Shown here in pieces: positions 34,460-41,356 of a stretch of DNA of 41,356 bases. Origin of the DNA: an uncultured Clostridia bacterium (GTDB lineage Bacteria > Bacillota > Clostridia > TANB77 > CAG-508); NCBI GenBank assembly GCA_934169575.1, contig CAKPOA010000012.1:1-41356 (forward strand), given 5' to 3'. The notes beneath the pieces were generated by a model. The model was not told the DNA's origin. It was given only the letters and a program-made list of their open reading frames with translations, and ran no database searches. How positions within the stretch are numbered: position 1 is the stretch's first letter; the number at the start of each line of letters is the position of its first letter. Made by a program: the position numbers and the translations under genes.

Positions 34460-34483
34460 CAGAGCATCTTAAAAGATGCTCTG
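34460..34483 (-). terminator. Stem-loop after ackA
   Basis: cagagcatctt and aagatgctctg form a perfect 11-bp stem with a 2-base loop, directly after the ackA stop. The downstream T-tract on the minus strand is weak (aaaattgttt), so it may be a terminator or an mRNA-stabilising 3' hairpin. Confidence 0.55.
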
Positions 34484-34486
34484 ATT

Positions 34487-35674
34487 TTAAATTAATCTTA
34501 CAGTTTCTTTTGCAATCATAAGTTCTTCATTAGTTGGTATAATATATACTTCAACTTTAGAATCTGGTTTTGAAATTAATTTTTCTTCACCTCTAACATT
34601 ATTTGCCTCTGAATCAATATTAACTCCCATAAATTCTAACTGTTTACAAATATCTTCTCTTACTTTAATTTGATTTTCACCAACACCACCTGTAAATATG
34701 ATTGCATCAATACCTCTCATTGCAACAGCATATTTTGCAATATATGATGCAACAGAATATTTAAAAATATTCATAGCAATCTTTGCTTTTTCATCACCAT
34801 TATTTGCTGCATCTTCTATTACTCTAAAATCAGGAGCCAACCCTGATACACCCATAACCCCAGATTGTTTATTTAAAATATTTTCTACTTCATCAGCTGA
34901 TATATTTTCTTTTTTCATTAAAAATGTAACAACAGATGGATCTAAATCACCACATCTAGTAACCATTGGAATACCACCAAGAGGAGTTAATCCCATAGAT
35001 GTATCAATAGATTTACCTCCATCAACAGCACAAATACTTGATCCTTGACCTAAATGACATGTAACTATTTTTAAATCTTTAATATCTTTTTGTTTTATTT
35101 CTGCCAATCTTTGAGAAACATACATATGTGATGTACCATGGAAACCATATTTTCTTATTCCATATTTTTCATAAAATTCATATGGTATAGGATATATGTA
35201 TTTATCTTTTTCCATTGTTTGATGAAATGCTGTATCAAAAACTCCTACCATAGGTTTATTTGGCATAACCTTTTTAGCTGCCTCTATCCCCATTATTCCA
35301 GCAGGGTTATGTAAAGGTGCTAAATCAGTACACTGTTTTAAAACATCTATAACATTGTCATCAATTACAGTAGAATGGCTTATTTTTTCTCCTCCATGAA
35401 CTAATCTATGTCCAACAGCAGTAACTTCATCTAAACTATCAATCACTTTATATTCAGGATTAGTAAATTGTTCTAAAGTAAATTCAATAGCATCTGTGTG
35501 ATTTAATGCAATATGTTCAATTTTAACTTTTTTACCACATGCTTTATGTGTTATAAAAGCTTCTTTTTCTCCTATTCTTTCATATTTTCCAGATGCCATA
35601 ACTTCTTCTGTTTCCATATCAATTAACTGATATTTTAATGATGAACTCCCACAGTTTAAAACTAAAATTTTCAT
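34487..35674 (-). CDS. ackA: Acetate kinase
   Basis: 395 residues, the family norm. Signatures: VLNCGSSSLKYQLID at the N-terminus, HRLVHGG, PLHNPAGIMGI, GVFDTAFHQTM, KYGFHGTSHMYVSQR, GSSICAVDGGKSIDTSMG and IIFTGGVGEN. It interconverts acetyl phosphate plus ADP with acetate plus ATP. It lies 22 bases after pta, the usual pair for substrate-level ATP formation in fermenters. Confidence 0.97.
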   Translation of the reverse strand: MKILVLNCGSSSLKYQLIDMETEEVMASGKYERIGEKEAFITHKACGKKVKIEHIALNHTDAIEFTLEQFTNPEYKVIDSLDEVTAVGHRLVHGGEKISHSTVIDDNVIDVLKQCTDLAPLHNPAGIMGIEAAKKVMPNKPMVGVFDTAFHQTMEKDKYIYPIPYEFYEKYGIRKYGFHGTSHMYVSQRLAEIKQKDIKDLKIVTCHLGQGSSICAVDGGKSIDTSMGLTPLGGIPMVTRCGDLDPSVVTFLMKKENISADEVENILNKQSGVMGVSGLAPDFRVIEDAANNGDEKAKIAMNIFKYSVASYIAKYAVAMRGIDAIIFTGGVGENQIKVREDICKQLEFMGVNIDSEANNVRGEEKLISKPDSKVEVYIIPTNEELMIAKETVRLI

Positions 35675-35696
35675 AAAAATTCATTCCTTTCTTGAT

Positions 35697-36707
35697 TTAT
35701 AATATATTATTTTGAGCTTGAACAGCTGTAATAGCTACAACTCCAACAATATCAGTACTTGTGCAACCTCTTGATAAGTCATTTACAGGCATAGCAATTC
35801 CTTGGCAAAGTGGTCCATATGCTTCTGCTTTAGCAAACCTTTGAACCAGTTTATATCCAATATTCCCAGAATTTAAATCAGGAAATATAAGTACATTTGC
35901 TTTTCCTTTTATTTGACTATTAGGTGCTTTTATTTTTGCTATTTCAGGAATAATTGCTGCATCTAATTGTAATTCTCCATCAATTAACAAATCATTTTGT
36001 TTTTGTTTAACTAATTCTGTTGCTTTAATAACTTTTTCAGTTAATTCTGATTTTGCACTACCATGTGTAGAATATGAAAGCATTGCAACTTTTGGTTTTT
36101 GTTCAATTAAATTTTCAAAGCTTTTTGCTGATGATATTGCAATTTCTGATAACTCTTCTGAAGTTGGATTAGAGTTTAACCCACAATCTCCAAAAACAAA
36201 CACTCCATTTTCTCCATAAGTACAATCTGGAATATCCATAACAAAAAATGCTGACACAAGCTTTGTTCCTTGTTTAGTTTTTAAAATTTGAAGTGCAGGT
36301 CTTAATGTATCTGCAGTTGAATGTATAGCTCCAGAAACCAATCCATCTGCTTTTTCATTTTCATCTTTTAACATCATAACCCCATAATAAATAGGGGCTT
36401 CAACCATTTTCCTTGCTTGCTCAATTGTTAAACCTTTATTTTTTCTAAGTTCATATAATTTTTCCGAATATTCTTCTTTTTTATTATCTGCTAATATGTC
36501 AACTATTTTTGCACCAGATATATTAATATCATATTTTTTTGCATCTTCTTCTATTTGTTTTTTATTTCCAATCAAAATTATATTAGCAAATCTTTGTTTA
36601 ATAATTTCATTTGTAGCTTCTAACACCCTTTTGTCTTCTGGTTCAGGCAATATTATAGTTTTTATATCTTTTTTAGCTCTTTGTTTTATTTTTTCTATAA
36701 ATTGCAT
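35697..36707 (-). CDS. pta: Phosphate acetyltransferase
   Basis: 336 residues, the short single-domain Pta without the N-terminal DRTGG domain. Signatures: IILPEPEDKRVLEAT, ADGLVSGAIHSTADTLRPAL, AMLSYSTHGSAKSE, ELQLDAAI and the C-terminal GPLCQGIAMPVNDLSRGCTS. It converts acetyl-CoA and phosphate to acetyl phosphate for AckA. Ribosome binding site GAAAGGAATG. It follows the DUF1189 gene by 42 bases and may be co-transcribed with it. Confidence 0.96.
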   Translation of the reverse strand: MQFIEKIKQRAKKDIKTIILPEPEDKRVLEATNEIIKQRFANIILIGNKKQIEEDAKKYDINISGAKIVDILADNKKEEYSEKLYELRKNKGLTIEQARKMVEAPIYYGVMMLKDENEKADGLVSGAIHSTADTLRPALQILKTKQGTKLVSAFFVMDIPDCTYGENGVFVFGDCGLNSNPTSEELSEIAISSAKSFENLIEQKPKVAMLSYSTHGSAKSELTEKVIKATELVKQKQNDLLIDGELQLDAAIIPEIAKIKAPNSQIKGKANVLIFPDLNSGNIGYKLVQRFAKAEAYGPLCQGIAMPVNDLSRGCTSTDIVGVVAITAVQAQNNIL

Positions 36708-36749
36708 TTTATCATTCCTTTCAATTATTTTTGAATAAACAAATTGTAA

Positions 36750-37619
36750 CTATTTTTTAGCATTTTTCTTTCCTCTAATTACAATCATCATATAAATATA
36801 TACAATTAATAAATTTATTCCATATATAAAACTAAACTTAAATTTTAATATATAACTTAATAATATATACATAACATAAACTATCATTGATAATGTTTCT
36901 GCATATAATACTTCAGAAATTGCTTGTTTAACCGGTGTTTTTATTTTTGTCATTTTTAATGCTAATATATAACTTAATGCCACAACAAATAAAAAGAAAA
37001 CATATAAAATAATTAGTGTTAAGAAATAAATAACAAAATCTATTACAAAATAATATGTATATGAAATATTTTCTTTTAGATAGTTCATAACATCTTCTTT
37101 ATTATATTCTTCTTTTGAATCTCCTAAATATTTTGAAACTTCATTACTGTATTCTCCTTTTAATATACCATTTTCCCCGCCATCTTGAGAATATTTTGGT
37201 GTGATTAAAACATATTCATTTTTCAAAAATACTAAACACGAATATTCTCCTTTAACCATATTTGCATATTGCTCTATTGCCTCATTTTCTTCCAGATTTT
37301 GAGCAATTACAATATTGCAACCAAAAAACTTTTCCATTTCTTCACTTTCTAATATTACAGTATCTTCATTTTGAAGATTTATTTCTTGTTTGTTTATTGT
37401 AAACTCTGGTAAATTTTGTTCTAGATATGAAATTGATTTATTTACTGCTTTTATTTGCTCAAAAGTTTCAAATCCAGCCATTATTATTCCTAACATTGCA
37501 AGTAACAACATTGCATATTTTATAGCACTAAATAGTCCTTGTTTAGTCATTTCATCATATTTTTTAATATTTGTTATTGAATACCAAACTTTTTTGAAAA
37601 AACCAATTTTATTTTCCAA
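36750..37619 (-). CDS. DUF1189-family membrane protein
   Basis: 289 residues. N-terminal KKVWYSITNIKKYDEMTKQG is followed by one membrane segment (about 32-50). An extracytoplasmic domain (about 55-185) includes the central NEYVLITPKY motif. Then come three to four C-terminal membrane segments. This is the DUF1189 layout common in Bacillota, function unknown. The start is TTG at 37619, about 13 bases after AAGGAAGG; the same leader, with ATG in place of TTG, precedes the gene ending at 37905. It lies 50 bases downstream of the probable 6S RNA end. Confidence 0.75.
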   Translation of the reverse strand: MENKIGFFKKVWYSITNIKKYDEMTKQGLFSAIKYAMLLLAMLGIIMAGFETFEQIKAVNKSISYLEQNLPEFTINKQEINLQNEDTVILESEEMEKFFGCNIVIAQNLEENEAIEQYANMVKGEYSCLVFLKNEYVLITPKYSQDGGENGILKGEYSNEVSKYLGDSKEEYNKEDVMNYLKENISYTYYFVIDFVIYFLTLIILYVFFLFVVALSYILALKMTKIKTPVKQAISEVLYAETLSMIVYVMYILLSYILKFKFSFIYGINLLIVYIYMMIVIRGKKNAKK

Positions 37620-37669
37620 TTTTAATCACATTCCTTCCTTAAAATGCTATATATATTATTCTACAAAAA

Positions 37670-37883
37670 AACAAAAAATCCCCGCTTTAGCCGTAAGATG
37701 TGTCGAATTTTTAAGGACCTGCCTCTTTCAAAACAGGTGGGTGCCTACCTAAATACTCATGGGCTTCTTACTACGACAATGGTGTAAGCTTGCACGCCAT
37801 ATTCAGAGATCAGCCCCTCTTCAAACTTGTAGGTTCTAAAAATTCAGTCTACACGTACTATGCAGGGTCAGATTGTTTATCTT
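37670..37883 (-). ncRNA. ssrS: Probable 6S RNA
   Basis: A gene-free, GC-richer 200-base stretch with a promoter (37890-37918) and a T-rich end on the minus strand. Its ends pair into a long closing stem: gtgtagactgaatttttaga near the 5' side with ccttaaaaattcgacac near the 3' side. An interior stem (ggggct … aagccc) leads to an apical hairpin around atggcgtg/caccat. The 3' side of the central region has a small hairpin (acctg … caggt). This rod with a central bubble and length of about 200 nt fits 6S RNA, which binds sigma-A RNA polymerase. I excluded tmRNA, SRP RNA and RNase P RNA, whose signatures are absent. Confidence 0.6.
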
Positions 37884-37889
37884 AAATAT

Positions 37890-37918
37890 ATATTATCATA
37901 TGATTTAATTTTTTTCAA
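37890..37918 (-). promoter_or_regulatory. Promoter of the probable 6S RNA
   Basis: On the minus strand TTGAAA (37918-37913), 17 bp, TAATAT (37895-37890). The -35 box lies within the last codons of the upstream ATPase gene (stop at 37905). Confidence 0.7.
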
Positions 37919-39980
37919 CCCCTTTTCGAGAAGAATTACAAATAAAATAAATTATTTGATATTTATCAGATAATTTTTTCAGTAAATTCAATGCTTTTGC
38001 AGTTTTTTCTTCATCTAAATTTACAAAAGGATCATCTAAAATAATAAATGGTTTTTCCTCTTTAAAAAGAGCATTTATTAAACTTAATCTCATACAAATA
38101 TATATCAAATCTTTATATCCAGTACTAAAGTATTTAACATCTTTTTTTGAACCATTCACTTCAATTTTTACATCTAAATTAATATCAACATTTGTTTCTA
38201 AATTTTTATCATTAATCATATTTAATATTTCAGTATATACGTTAATCATTTCTTTTAAATAGCTTGATGCAAAATTTTCTTTAGCACTTTCTAACAGTTC
38301 TTTTGTTTGCTTTAATATAGAATATTTCTTTTCAATTTCATTAATTTCTTCTTGTAAATTTTGAATATCAGTTTCAAGATATTCATTTTCATCAATTTTA
38401 TTTTCTAATATTTCAATTTGATTTTTAAATTGATTTTTTTCATCAATTAATTTATCTAATTCAATTGAAATCATTTTTATATCATTATTTAATTCAATTT
38501 CATTTATATTGCCTAAATCTTCTTTATTTTTTAAATTATTAATATCATTATTTTTTTCATAATCATTTTTTAATTTTTGGTTTTTATCTAATTCTTTTAA
38601 CACATTTATAAATTGAATAACCTTGATTTTTAAATCTGATAATAAAACAATTTTATCATTTGAAGTTTTTGAAAAATCCCTTAATATATCATCTATTTCT
38701 TGTACAATTTTATTTTTTCCAACATTTAAGTCCTTAATATCTTTTTCAATATCTTTTATTGTTTTTTCAATATTCTGAATTTCTATATTTATTTTTTTAT
38801 TATTTAATTTCATAATTCCAAATAGTAATAAAATAAATCCACTAATTCCGCAACCTATATTAATAATTTGATTAATAGAAAATATAATCAATACTAAACA
38901 TATTAAAAATAATAAAATTCCACTACATAAAATAATTTTAGCATTTTTATTTTTTTTGTTTTTTTCGCTACTAAATTTTTCAAATTGCTGTTTCATATTT
39001 TTTAAATCATTTTCTTTTTTTTGTATTTCAATATCATATTCTTGAACTTTTGGAAATTGTAAAATTGCATTATCAATATTTTCACCTAGTTCAACAGATT
39101 TATAAACCATTTCATTTATATTTGAGTTTTCAGGAATATAATCTTTAAAAACATTGCTTAATTCATAATATTCCTTTTTGTTCTCATTCAATTTATTCAA
39201 AATATTATTATATACTTCTAATTTTGCTTGTTTCCTTCCATTTTCTATTTTTTTTGCTAATAATTCTTGCTTTTGTATTTTTAGTTCTTGTTCTTCTTTA
39301 ATTTTTTGCTTTATTTCTTTCATTTTTTCTTTTCTTAAATTCAAATTGTCTTCATCAATTTTACAATTTTCTAAATTTCTTTTAAGTTCATTTAACTTAT
39401 CTTTTTTTTGATTTAAAACTCCTCTTGAACCTGTTTTTTTGTATATTTTCATTGTTTCATCAATTTTTTTTATTGCCTCATCTGAAGTCTGCACATCATT
39501 TTCATTTTCTAAAACATTTCCAAGTTTTGCACTTAAACTATCTTCCATATTTATTTGAATTTGACCTTGTGGAATATATGTACTTCTTTCATATGCTTCT
39601 TTATTTATTTTAAAAATTTCTTCTCCTATGTTTTTAGAAAAATCATAACTTTCTAAATTTGTAGATAAATCATATAATTTAAAACTATCATCTGATGATT
39701 TTGGCCCAAAAAATCTTTCTATTCTATATTTTTTATTATCTAATTCAAACTCAATATATCCACCAAAATTTCCTCCTTGCCATGGTTTATATTTCACCCT
39801 GTCAGATTTTTCAGTTTTGTTTGATATATCTAATCCATAAAACATTGATTTTATAAATGTAGCAAAAGTAGTTTTTCCAAAACCATTATTTTCTTTTATA
39901 GTATTTAATCCATCATAAAAATCATATTTAAAATTTTGCAATACTCCAAAATTTTCTATATAACATTTTAATAATTTCAT
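37905..39980 (-). CDS. YhaN/SbcC-like AAA ATPase with coiled coil
   Basis: About 691 residues from the ATG at 39980. N-terminal P-loop NNGFGKTT (31-38) in the RecF/SbcC style. Long Lys/Glu/Asn-rich coiled coils (about 180-310 and 400-600) are interrupted by a hydrophobic hairpin (NAKIILCSGILLFLICLVLI, then IGCGISGFILLLFGIMKL). The C-terminal half-site has FSTGYKDLIYICMRLSLINA and IILDDPFVNLDEEK (Walker B). The membrane hairpin in the coil is typical of YhaN rather than SbcC. It pairs with the upstream phosphoesterase as an Mre11-Rad50-like nuclease, probably at the membrane. AAGGAATG precedes the start. Confidence 0.85.
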   Translation of the reverse strand: MKLLKCYIENFGVLQNFKYDFYDGLNTIKENNGFGKTTFATFIKSMFYGLDISNKTEKSDRVKYKPWQGGNFGGYIEFELDNKKYRIERFFGPKSSDDSFKLYDLSTNLESYDFSKNIGEEIFKINKEAYERSTYIPQGQIQINMEDSLSAKLGNVLENENDVQTSDEAIKKIDETMKIYKKTGSRGVLNQKKDKLNELKRNLENCKIDEDNLNLRKEKMKEIKQKIKEEQELKIQKQELLAKKIENGRKQAKLEVYNNILNKLNENKKEYYELSNVFKDYIPENSNINEMVYKSVELGENIDNAILQFPKVQEYDIEIQKKENDLKNMKQQFEKFSSEKNKKNKNAKIILCSGILLFLICLVLIIFSINQIINIGCGISGFILLLFGIMKLNNKKINIEIQNIEKTIKDIEKDIKDLNVGKNKIVQEIDDILRDFSKTSNDKIVLLSDLKIKVIQFINVLKELDKNQKLKNDYEKNNDINNLKNKEDLGNINEIELNNDIKMISIELDKLIDEKNQFKNQIEILENKIDENEYLETDIQNLQEEINEIEKKYSILKQTKELLESAKENFASSYLKEMINVYTEILNMINDKNLETNVDINLDVKIEVNGSKKDVKYFSTGYKDLIYICMRLSLINALFKEEKPFIILDDPFVNLDEEKTAKALNLLKKLSDKYQIIYFICNSSRKGVEKN

Positions 39981-40015
39981 TTTTATCACATTCCTTCCTT
40001 CTGCACAAGCTTAGC

Positions 40016-40046
40016 TAGAAAAGAATAAAAAATTTATTCTTTTCTA
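40016..40046. other. Perfect 14-bp stem-loop between the nuclease and ATPase genes
   Basis: tagaaaagaataaa (40016-40029) and tttattcttttcta (40033-40046) pair with a 3-base loop. No T-run follows on the minus strand, so it is more likely an mRNA processing or stability element than a terminator. Confidence 0.5.
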
Positions 40047-41120
40047 TAACTCTTCACCAGATAATGCTTTTATTCCTGTATTTATTATTTTATCTTTTTC
40101 TTCATCTGTAAGCTCTTGAGCTAAAACTAATCTTATAAATTCGCCTTTTAAAGATGCATCATATTTATATTTCATTGCATCAATTTTAATTTTTGTTCTA
40201 TCATAAATTTTTAGAAAATAAAAATATTCTTCAAATTTCTTTGTTAAATATAATAAATCTCTTTCCTCTCCAATTTCAACTTCACCAGTTAATATTATTT
40301 TTACTAAAGATGTTTGAGAAATATTTTTAACATTTTCTTTTATTTTTTCTTCTATTTCATTATTTTCCTTTAAGCCTGTTATGTCTACATTTATTTCATA
40401 AAATTTTCTCTGACAAAATGGGATAAATTCAGTTTGTATACTATTTTCTTTAATATCTAATAAAACAAAACCTTTTTCACCACATTCATCAAAGCCTCTT
40501 CCTTCTAAACAGCCTGAATAACAATATATCCCTCGATTATCCAATTTTTGTTGTTTATATTTATGAATATGACCTAATGCTAAATAATCTATATTCTTAT
40601 TTTTCAATTGTTTCAACTCTATTATCTCAGTCTTATCTTTTAATTCTGTTTCTGATTCTTGACCATGCATTACCACAATATTAATTTTATTTTTTTCTAA
40701 TATTAAAGAATTATATATTTCATAATTTTTCTTTCCACCAAATTCTATTCCTGTTATTGTAATATTTTCATAATCATATTTTTTCCATTCTTGATTATTA
40801 AATGTTTTTAAATTCTCTAAATTTTCTTCTTCATCTAAAAAAATTGTTTCATCATGATTTCCTTTTAAATATATAAAATCTATTTCTGGATTAGATGAAA
40901 TTGCATTTTTTACAATATTTTTTGCTTTTACTGTTACATTACTTTTATCAAATAAATCTCCAGCAATTATAATCACCTTTACATCATTTTCTTTTGCATA
41001 TTGTACCATTTTTTCAAATGTTATTAATATTTCATTTTTTCTTTCTTTTGCTTTTTCTTTATCTAAATTTGTTTCCATCTTTGAATCCAAATGTAAATCT
41101 GCACAATGTATTATTTTCAA
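40044..41120 (-). CDS. YhaO/SbcD-like metallophosphoesterase (DNA repair exonuclease)
   Basis: 358 residues. Calcineurin-like phosphoesterase motifs: IIHCADLHLDSK (D8, H10), IIIAGDLFDK (second metal Asp), YLKGNHDE (Asn-His-Asp), VMHGQESE and ALGHIHKYKQQ (the C-terminal GHIH), in that order. These are the Mre11/SbcD catalytic set binding two metal ions. The C-terminal ~130 residues are a capping domain that would contact the ATPase. It lies 63 bases upstream of the YhaN-like gene in the same operon, with promoter 41160-41188. Confidence 0.88.
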   Translation of the reverse strand: MKIIHCADLHLDSKMETNLDKEKAKERKNEILITFEKMVQYAKENDVKVIIIAGDLFDKSNVTVKAKNIVKNAISSNPEIDFIYLKGNHDETIFLDEEENLENLKTFNNQEWKKYDYENITITGIEFGGKKNYEIYNSLILEKNKINIVVMHGQESETELKDKTEIIELKQLKNKNIDYLALGHIHKYKQQKLDNRGIYCYSGCLEGRGFDECGEKGFVLLDIKENSIQTEFIPFCQRKFYEINVDITGLKENNEIEEKIKENVKNISQTSLVKIILTGEVEIGEERDLLYLTKKFEEYFYFLKIYDRTKIKIDAMKYKYDASLKGEFIRLVLAQELTDEEKDKIINTGIKALSGEEL

Positions 41121-41159
41121 AATAATCGCCTCTCTTTCGATTTTTATACGAACATTTGT

Positions 41160-41188
41160 ATTGTATCATAACATTTTATTATTTTCAA
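41160..41188 (-). promoter_or_regulatory. Promoter of the yhaO-yhaN-like operon
   Basis: On the minus strand TTGAAA (41188-41183), 17 bp, TACAAT (41165-41160). Leader about 35 nt with AGAGAGG before the ATG at 41120. Confidence 0.7.
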
Positions 41189-41231
41189 GTATTTTCTTAA
41201 ATTTTTTTCAGAATTTTTTTTCATTTTCCTA

Positions 41232-41261
41232 TTGACAAAACTGTTTGTTTTGTGGTAATAT
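41232..41261 (+). promoter_or_regulatory. tRNA promoter
   Basis: TTGACA (41232-41237), 18 bp, TAATAT (41256-41261), ending 18 bases before the tRNA. It is divergent from the nuclease operon. Confidence 0.75.
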
Positions 41262-41279
41262 AAATATTGTAATTGATTT

Positions 41280-41356
41280 GCGGATGTGGCGGAACTGGCA
41301 GACGCGCTGGTCTTAGGAACCAGTGTCAACGACGTGGAGGTTCAAGTCCTCTCATC
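41280..41356 (+). tRNA. tRNA-Leu (anticodon UAG), truncated by the window end
   Basis: Begins gcggatg (acceptor strand), then the D arm (tggcggaactggcagac) and anticodon stem ctggt/accag around loop cttagga, with anticodon TAG at 41314-41316, reading CUA-family leucine codons. A variable arm and the T arm (ggttcaagtcc) follow. The class II variable arm and the identity elements fit leucine. The last acceptor bases lie beyond the window. Confidence 0.93.

Noticed and set aside
37670..37883. tmRNA, SRP RNA or RNase P RNA as identity of the structured RNA
   Set aside because: No tRNA-like ends or tag ORF, no SRP GGAAGGAAGC-type loop, and no RNase P GAGGAAAGTCC motif. The size and rod shape fit 6S better.
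41144..41329. 61-codon minus-strand ORF at the window end
   Set aside because: It covers the tRNA gene and two divergent promoters on the other reading, has no ribosome binding site, and looks like translated tRNA sequence.

Overview
The window comes from a very AT-rich, low-GC Gram-positive bacterium, most likely an anaerobic, spore-forming member of class Clostridia (Bacillota). This rests on gene content: a ylbJ/spoVB-like sporulation pair, pta-ackA acetate metabolism, a SUF Fe-S operon, NPKTG-type sortase substrates, strong AGGAGG ribosome binding sites and consensus sigma-A promoters. I cannot name a genus.

Layout. (1) 1-1494: right half of a palindromic repeat, then a Wzx-type flippase. 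(2) 1538-3421: an AAA_14 ATPase remnant, an unknown 305-aa protein, and a compact convergent locus at about 2850-3160. That locus has a 29-codon ORF on the minus strand opposed by a roughly 65-nt plus-strand RNA whose hairpin loop is complementary to the ORF's start codon region. It looks like an undescribed type I toxin-antitoxin module. (3) 3422-4961: an FtsK-like motor with a ruined Walker A site, then a small ORF. (4) 5121-7990: debris of a mobile element (frameshifted sigma factor, attenuator-like leader, complete IS1182-type insertion sequence, frameshifted fragment with an HRxxC motif). (5) 8012-17318: a minus-strand polysaccharide operon running priming sugar transferase, GT4, DUF6625-type transferase, frameshifted pyruvyl transferase, FrhB-like Fe-S protein, GT4, Wzy, acetyltransferase, Wzx. 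(6) 17651-20337: plus-strand spoVB-like gene, ylbJ and a small protein. (7) 20336-20556: complete copy of the palindromic repeat. (8) 20559-26821: minus-strand Fe-S operon, DtxR-like regulator, sufC, sufB, sufD, sufS, mnmA, with an opposing 36-codon membrane-peptide gene between sufC and sufB. (9) 27008-29922: two sortase-anchored surface proteins, divergent from a double-HTH regulator (30083-31810). (10) 31947-41120: HipA-like kinase, lysS, ackA, pta, a DUF1189 membrane protein, a probable 6S RNA, and a yhaN/yhaO-like nuclease pair. (11) 41280-end: truncated tRNA-Leu(UAG).

Most notable candidates: the type I toxin-antitoxin locus; a suf regulator that seems to have exchanged the DtxR metal site for a C-terminal cysteine cluster and sits on its own palindromic operator; the antisense membrane-peptide gene inside the suf operon; MnmA in the place where a SufU scaffold gene would be expected; and the degenerate FtsK motor. 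All functional statements are from reading the sequence; no database search was possible.
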